From Owenia fusiformis (taxonomy: Eukaryota > Annelida > Polychaeta > Sabellida > Oweniidae), in contig CAIIXF020000012.1 of assembly GCA_903813345.2 (NCBI GenBank), forward strand, positions 23,698,184 to 23,762,183: DNA of 64,000 nt, given 5' to 3'. The position numbers and the translations under genes are program-made. Below, in pieces: positions 58,211 through 64,000 of this stretch. The notes under the pieces were generated by a model. It did no database searches. It had not been told where the DNA came from and saw nothing but the letters and a program-made list of their open reading frames with translations. The stretch's first letter is position 1. Each line of letters begins with the position of its first letter.

Positions 58211-59092
58211 CCTTATTAGTATTTTTTTATTCAGTTTATTTTATTACAAATTATCATATCAAAATACAAATACAAATAGCGGCTGTACTTATATTAACAG
58301 TATTAATAACCACGTTTAATACAAATTTAAGGTACATATGATTTGGTCACAGATTTTAAACAATATACAGGTGGTGGAAAGACTTACTAGACATTAACAC
58401 ATCTTTCAACAAATTGTGCGCTTAGCTTTAAAATACATGTATTGACTCTGTCTGGAAGGCTTTGATCACCATTTACAAAAAGGGAAAGTTTATCTTGTTG
58501 AGATCTATAAACTTGATAGTTGAAATTTCTCATGCTCCTTAATTCATCTTCAAATTCTGCAGAAATCTAGATCTAAAAACAACATGCAGGGTTATCTCAT
58601 TTTTAAATCATCATTGACACATGGGAGATTCAACATTTGTGAAATTGTGTGAATGTAAATGAGATTTGAATACTAAGTCACATCTTACTTTATTGGAGAT
58701 AATCTCTTGATTTCTGTTTAGGCCAAGATATGAAGTACGGATCATTTTGGTATTTATTAAACCCTTCTTAAGTTCTGATTTAAAAATATTTAGATTATTT
58801 GAACTTCTAACTTTAGGTGTCAATGAGTTCCACTCAGTTATTGTAGTAAAAATACATGTTCTATTATAAATAGCTGGCCGCTTGATTGGAATACTGCAGT
58901 CAAATCTATATTTGCCCTGTTATGATTTCTTTTAAATGGAAGGAATAGGATGTTTGATACATACAGGTAATCAGGCAAAATACTTCTATTGACCCTATAC
59001 ATAAGGACATTTCTGTGCATCTTTCTTCGGTCAGATAAACTTGGCCAATTTAAGTTTTTTAACAGTTTGAGTGATGAAGTGCCCCGTAAAAC

Positions 59093-59845
59093 GGAATGTT
59101 ATAAAAACCCTTCGACCTTCGACCTGCACCTTCGACCTTCAGCTTCGACCTGCAGGGTGCCCAAAAAGCGGGCAAAAAAGAAAGTTATAAAAACCCTTCG
59201 ACCTGCACCTTTGACTTTTCTTATGAAAATTGTCAAAGTCCAAAAATATTTCTTTGAAAAACGACTAAGTCCAACTTCACATAGATTATGAAATTGAACG
59301 GAGCTCTGTCCTCGTCGAAAGCTAGCTGTCATCTCTTGAGTTTACATCGGCGAAATACTTTATAGGCCTGGTGACGTCATCACTTTTCGGACAAGATTTC
59401 AAAGTTAAATAACAAGTTATTGACGCCATATCCCGTTTTAATATTGATCACACAACAAGACTATAATTGGAACTCAATAAATAAAACAGTAATTGATCGC
59501 TACTTACTCTAATTTTACTTCGATTCAATCGAATCAAAACCAGGAAGTAAGTTCTAAAAAGGGAAACTTCCATTTAAACTACCCGATTGACTACCCGATC
59601 AACATCAACAGAATCTTAATTTGATAACATGAAAACGCTATTTCACCCCTGTAACTAAACCTAGAGTACTGCAAACGTTGCTACAATTTAAGATCTTAAT
59701 GATCTCACCTGTGAACCACAAATCAAGTGACTCTTGCGTGGTCTGAGATCGGCAAAAATAGCTTCTATAATATTTTCTTTTTGGACACCCTGTAAGTCGA
59801 AGGTGAAGGTCGAAGGTGCAGGTCGAAGGGTTTTTATAACATTCC
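59093..59845. mobile_element. Mutator-like non-autonomous element with 9-bp target duplication
   Basis: The flanking 9-mers CCGTAAAAC at 59084-59092 and 59846-59854 are identical, and joining them restores the LINE. The ends GGAATGTTATAAAAACCC are inverted. Just inside lie tandem TTCGACCTGCACC or TTCGACCTTC repeats in opposite orientation at the two ends. There is no transposase. A 9-bp duplication and long ends are typical of Mutator-like elements; the superfamily is inferred from these alone. Confidence 0.8.
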
Positions 59846-60345
59846 CCGTAAAACACCTGAACAGATACAAGCAGCTTTATAGAATAGTCTGTCAAGTACT
59901 GCTAGTTTAGTGGCATTTGCACACCCATAAAGTATATTACAGAAGTCAAATAGAGGGAGAATAAAGCATTTAAACATAAGTTCTAGGTGTTTTCCACCTA
60001 TCTTTGGACTAAGCAATTTGAGGGGGTTTAATTTCTTGTCAATTTTTGTTGCCATTTCAGTAATATGATTTTCAAAGGTCAAATGTTTATCTAGTATAAG
60101 ACCTACATGTTTATGATGGTCAACACGCGGGATCAAGTTTTCACCTAATTTAAGATCAGGTGTTTGTACTATAATAGCTTTTCGTGGATAGGAGAAAGTT
60201 AAATCTTTACTTTTACTGGCTTTAAAATTCAGTTTCCACGTTTTGGACCAGAGTGAAATGGAATTCAGGTCTTGTTGTAAAATATTATTCTTTTCAACTA
60301 CATTTCTACTTGAGAAGGACTGGTAAAGGGAAGTATCATCTGCAT

Positions 60346-61015
60346 ATTACTTATATTAAAATAGGATTTTATTAGTACTGATGCCCTTTTAGGGCCAAAC
60401 GTACATCCGAAATACAATTTTCAATAACAGTAAATATAGCAATAAAGTAAAGAAAATAGGATTACATTCTTCAAATGACATATAAAATGTTACTTTGATA
60501 TAAGAATCCTGTCTCTACCAATCATTAGATAATTTATCATGTCAGCAGATTCTTTTAATATGATCCCCTCACTCGTCAATAGAAAAATTGTCTTTTGGTG
60601 GTCATTCATGTTTTTAAAATTACTACACAGGTTTTCAAGTTTTTCAATATGGTATTTTCTGATATACTCCAATTGTTTACATTTGAATAAAAAGTGTGTT
60701 TCATCTTCTATAACCGAGTCCTTACATATTTTACAAAAGCGACTATTGAGATCAGTAAGGGGTCTTGTATATCGGCCTCTATCTCTAGATTGTGGGTGCT
60801 TATACGTAATCTAGTTAAATGTTTAGCATTTGAAAGTGTCGTTTCTGAAAGGTAGTGTGATTTTAGTTGTTTAAATAATTTAAGTTTCCCCCCATTCCCA
60901 CTTATCAGATTCTTCCAATATACTTGATATCTCTCTATTAATTTCTTTTTGACTTTAATAGCAAGCCTATTTGTGCTCTTCTCTATGTAGAGATATATGA
61001 AACATTTACTTATTA
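60346..61015 (-). mobile_element. 5'-truncated LINE inserted in the CR1-like LINE
   Basis: Minus-strand frames give a C-terminal block with FCKICKDSVIEDETHFLFKC and a following helix-rich tail ending near 60490. It resembles the C-terminus of the LINE at 12086-14684 ([19 protein letters not shown]). It splits the RT of the host LINE between YINDLP and ADDTSLY. The flanks share TTACTTAT-like sequence, a likely target duplication. Confidence 0.75.
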
Positions 61016-61634
61016 TTATATAAAGTTATCTGGGAGGTCATTTATGTATAATAGAAATAGAAGAGGGCCTAAAATCGAGCCTTGTGGTACTCCTGCGTTT
61101 ATGAAATTAAGTTCAGAAAGATCGGAATCTTTTCCATCGATGACAACTTTAATTTCCCTGTTTGAGAGATAAGATTTTAGAAATAATAACACGTTTGGTC
61201 TAATTCCATAAATTTTATTATGCGGAAGGGTGTCAAAAGCAGCAGTAATGTCCATTAGTATTATTAGTATTGACTGAAATATTATTATAGGCAAGTTAAT
61301 CTTTTAAAATAAAATGATGTCTGATTTGAAAATATCAGCTAAGGAAAAGGTATTTGGTGAAAATATCAACAAAGGAAAAGGTATTTGGTGAAAAGTTCAA
61401 AGCTGTATATGTAATAAAGGATGTTATTGTAGCAAGCAGACATTGCAATCAGACAATGTCATGTGATTTCCTTCTCACGGATGGTTTCTCTTGTTAACAA
61501 GCATGACGATGCTGTCTAATTATGTAATACTAGTGTTCCATCATATATCGATACTGATATAATGCACTACATATATAATGAATTATTTCTCTAAGTTTTG
61601 GCATGTGTTTCATTGCAGCAGCCAGGTACATCTG

Positions 61635-61795
61635 TAGATCATTCAACAAAACTATATAAAACGGTTCAACAAAACTGTATAAAACATATGATTCCAAATA
61701 TTAGAGCATTAGTAGCAAAGTTGTTAATGAATAATTGGATTATAAGACTGATATGTTTTGTCGACATGGAATATATGACCAGATTAACATAATTG
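61635..61795 (+). CDS. possible terminal exon, unknown protein
   Basis: After a T-rich tract and CAG acceptors at 61618-61634 the frame is open for about 52 codons (HSTKLYKTVQQNC, IPNIRALVAKLLMNN) and ends in a stop near 61792. A splice from 56969 would be in frame. The helical pattern faintly recalls death-fold domains, but I would not assign it. Confidence 0.25.
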
Positions 61796-61989
61796 AGTCT
61801 ATATGTTTTTTATCCACCTAAGCTCTAATACTAGTGTTAATTGCATTAACTTTCACATTTATACTTGTAGACATTCTTTATCTTTTTAATCATTAAATCA
61901 ATTATCAAGAATTCTTAATTTTGTTGTTTAATTTTGCAAAATCATAATAATTTATTCTTAAACATGTTCTTCAGGTTGGCTTATCAAAT

Positions 61990-63077
61990 CACAAAATATA
62001 TTTTTCTTCTTTCCACAACCTTTATTTTACTATAACCAGGACGTTTCGGATCCTGTTTGGATCCTTTTTCAAACTGACCTGAAGCGCTACAAAACAATTA
62101 AATAAAAACAATATTACGTCATATTAATTCACCAAAAAATTCATTCCAAATTCCCGCCAATTTATAGTTCCCTTGATCCCTGTTCATATTATTATCATTT
62201 TTCTTTATAAAAAGAGATTCTTTTATCTTATTTATTTATAACTATTATTATTTTATTTATTCTTTTATACATTGGTTAATAGATGCAAAACTCTTGTAAC
62301 AGAAGATGCTGATAAAGCCATAGAAATTGAACATATCAAAAAGGCGTTGGGAAATTGTGGATATCCCCAATGGACCGTTTCCTCAACAATGAAAAATGTA
62401 AAACGTAAGGTCAATCAAGATGAAGAGGAAAAACCGCTGGGGACTGTAGTGTTACCGTATATCAAAGGTACGACGGAGAAGCTCCAGAGAATTTTTAGAA
62501 AACATAAAATTAATGCAGCAGTGAAACCCTACATGACTCTCAAAAATATGTTAGTCCACCCTAAAGACAAAATAGACATTAATGATAAATCAGGAGTTAT
62601 ATATGAGGTACCTTGCAAAACGTGTAACAAATCGTATATAGGAGAAACCTCAAGACCTTTGAAAGTTAGAATTAAAGAACATAAGATAGAAGCAGATTCG
62701 AGGGACAATTCACGTTACACGCGCCAAGCAAAAGAAAATATGAGAGGGGTGATGAATAAATCAGCCATTATGGACCACGTCCTTCAGAATAATTGCGTAA
62801 TGGACTGGAACAATACTATGGTTTTGGACAATGACAATAAGAGACTTGAAAGATGGATAAAAGAATCTATTTTTATAAAGAAAAATGATAATAATATGAA
62901 CAGGGATCAAGGGAACTATAAATTGGCGGGAATTTGGAATGAAAATAATTAAAATTTAATTGTTTTGTATCGCTTCAGTTCAGTTTTTATACAGTTGAAA
63001 AAGGATCCAGACAGGATCCGAAACGTCCTGGTTATAGTAAAATAAAGGTTGTGGAAAGAAGACAAATATATTTTGTG
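61990..63077 (+). mobile_element. Penelope-like element fragment with inverted arms
   Basis: Left arm 61990-62235 and right arm 62848-63077 are reverse complements over about 230 bp with few differences, including GGACGTTTCGGATCCTG and its mirror. The right arm contains the end of the coding region and the 3' end, so the left arm is an inverted copy of the same 3' end. Between them is the C-terminal part of a Penelope-type protein. Confidence 0.75.
62272..62952 (+). CDS. Penelope-like GIY-YIG endonuclease fragment
   Basis: The open frame of 226 codons is the C-terminal part of a Penelope-like retroelement protein. A segment with VVLPYIKGTTEKLQRIF precedes the endonuclease. GVIYEVPCKTC and YIGETSRPLKVRIKEH (about residues 107-140) match the GIY-YIG nuclease with the cysteine pair usual in Penelope elements. 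The frame is open at its 5' side without the RT, so the element is truncated. The nuclease part is uninterrupted, suggesting a fairly recent insertion. Confidence 0.85.
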   Translation: MVNRCKTLVTEDADKAIEIEHIKKALGNCGYPQWTVSSTMKNVKRKVNQDEEEKPLGTVVLPYIKGTTEKLQRIFRKHKINAAVKPYMTLKNMLVHPKDKIDINDKSGVIYEVPCKTCNKSYIGETSRPLKVRIKEHKIEADSRDNSRYTRQAKENMRGVMNKSAIMDHVLQNNCVMDWNNTMVLDNDNKRLERWIKESIFIKKNDNNMNRDQGNYKLAGIWNENN

Positions 63078-63520
63078 GTCATAATAATTTAGCAGTAAAG
63101 TATAATTTTCATGTGAAACCAAGGTTCTTATTCAAAGGTAGAATCAGTCTATTAAGGGGATGACAAAATTCAATCAATTCAGTAATTAATCAATTTAAGT
63201 TACGTCAATGAAAAATGTGATGATTTTATTATAAAAAGATGAATACATTGGCGTTTTTAGAAATTTGATATGACAAGGAATGTTAAGAGCATATTCTAAA
63301 ATTGAAATAACTTTTTTTAAACTCAAACCAGTCAAACCAATTCGGTAATATTTAGACATTATCAAACACTCGTAATGTTTTAGCAACTTTCACTTTATGG
63401 TTAAACAGGTCGATGTTATAGAGTAGACCAATGGTCAAGATAAGTATGTCATGAGAAAAAATAAAGGAAAACCAGTATTTCATGGAATACCAGTATTTAC
63501 CATGGAATATACTGCCTGGT
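63078..63520. other. spacer without recognised genes
   Basis: AT-rich DNA between the Penelope-like fragment and a LINE 3' end. Only the CCATGG-type repeat near 63465-63520 is noticeable. Confidence 0.35.
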
Positions 63521-63529
63521 AATTTTTTT

Positions 63530-64000
63530 TATAGGTTATGTTTTATTTATCAATACTATCATTTCACAATGTCTGACAATGGGCCAAGGCCATTGGCATT
63601 AGTGGCCCATGTCGATTTTCACACATACACATTTATACAATTTCTAAAACAGAGTTAAGTAGGCACATAAAAATCAGGTAATTTTAGGCTGCTGAACACT
63701 CAGCATGACAATACATGTAAGTTACATGTGACATTTTACACCAAATATATAAAGTTAAACATAGTCTACAATTAAAGAAATAAAGTTGGCAGTTGTTGTG
63801 ACTATAAGCTTGTTAGTTTCAATTTTATATGTTGAGCCACCATATAACAATGTATCTAGTTTCTCTTTTGCATTTAGTTTGTTATAATGGTTAATGTTGA
63901 AATTGGGTATCCCCGCAAGGTCGAGTGCTAGTTGTTCCCTGAGATCAAGTAAAAGGGGGCAAGAAAAGAATAGGTGTTGGGTTGTCTGAGATCGAAAACC
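63530..64000 (-). mobile_element. 3' end of a CR1-like LINE running off the window
   Basis: On the minus strand a frame from the window edge reads SQTTQHLFFSCPLLLDLREQ and then LDTLLYGGST before a stop near 63790, followed by a 3' UTR to about 63530. The cysteine motif and the LLYG block parallel the C-terminus of the LINE at 6971-8790 ([19 protein letters not shown]). Confidence 0.7.

Larger units (their letters stand above)
58350..61300 (-). mobile_element. CR1-like LINE, interrupted twice
   Basis: Right to left on the minus strand: an RT fragment with ITAAFDTLPH and [10 protein letters not shown] (61294-61016), interruption, an ADDTSLY block (about 60350-60290), a KHVGLILDKHLTFENHI block (60136-59834), interruption, then post-RT blocks (59020-58838, 58823-58611) and the 3' region to about 58350. 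Removing the two insertions restores the order of a single 5'-truncated element. The RT resembles the one at 8460-8510. Confidence 0.8.

Noticed and set aside
1-64000. tRNA, rRNA or snRNA genes
   Set aside because: I saw no convincing A/B box pair with cloverleaf potential and no rRNA-like stretch; weak candidates were not worth listing.

Overview
The window is AT-rich, intron-rich animal DNA full of transposable-element remnants. GT-AG introns, dispersed phases, mariner/Tc1-like, CR1-like, Ty3/gypsy-like, Penelope-like and foldback elements, and CpG-poor intergenic DNA point to an invertebrate metazoan. A marine lophotrochozoan is my guess, but nothing in the sequence proves the phylum.

Region 1 (1-18,850, + strand) holds one complete host gene, an acid sphingomyelinase. 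Twelve exons encode 602 residues with a signal peptide, a saposin-B domain and a metallophosphatase domain. All seven metal ligands keep the spacing I recall for human SMPD1. Its introns host other elements: intron 4 carries a LINE piece, a CR1-like LINE and a decayed gypsy-type integrase gene that is itself split by introns, and intron 6 carries a palindromic MITE with a LINE inserted in it. A 98-bp inverted copy of the signal-peptide exon lies 0.9 kb upstream of the gene.

Region 2 (19,370-52,000, - strand) is a tandem cluster of three complete paralogous genes, called A, B and C here, plus a broken first exon of a fourth (D). Each gene has five coding exons joined only by phase-1 introns. 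Each encodes a roughly 505-residue secreted protein: signal peptide, coiled coil, then two domains resembling the DUF442/BLH phosphatase-like fold. The second domain keeps a C-x4-R loop and the first has lost it. Gene B looks like a chimera made by unequal exchange between A-like and C-like genes inside exon 2. The cluster is the least familiar system in the window. Its introns and spacers record the duplication through shared and unshared transposons and a 44-bp minisatellite that has doubled in copy number.

Region 3 (52,000-64,000) is mostly mobile DNA: a third copy of the palindromic MITE, several foldback elements, a CR1-like LINE interrupted by both a second LINE and a Mutator-like element with 9-bp target duplications, a Penelope-like GIY-YIG fragment flanked by inverted arms, and the 3' end of another LINE. 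Two or three possible host exons (54,749-54,976, 56,941-56,969, 61,635-61,795) are only weakly supported.
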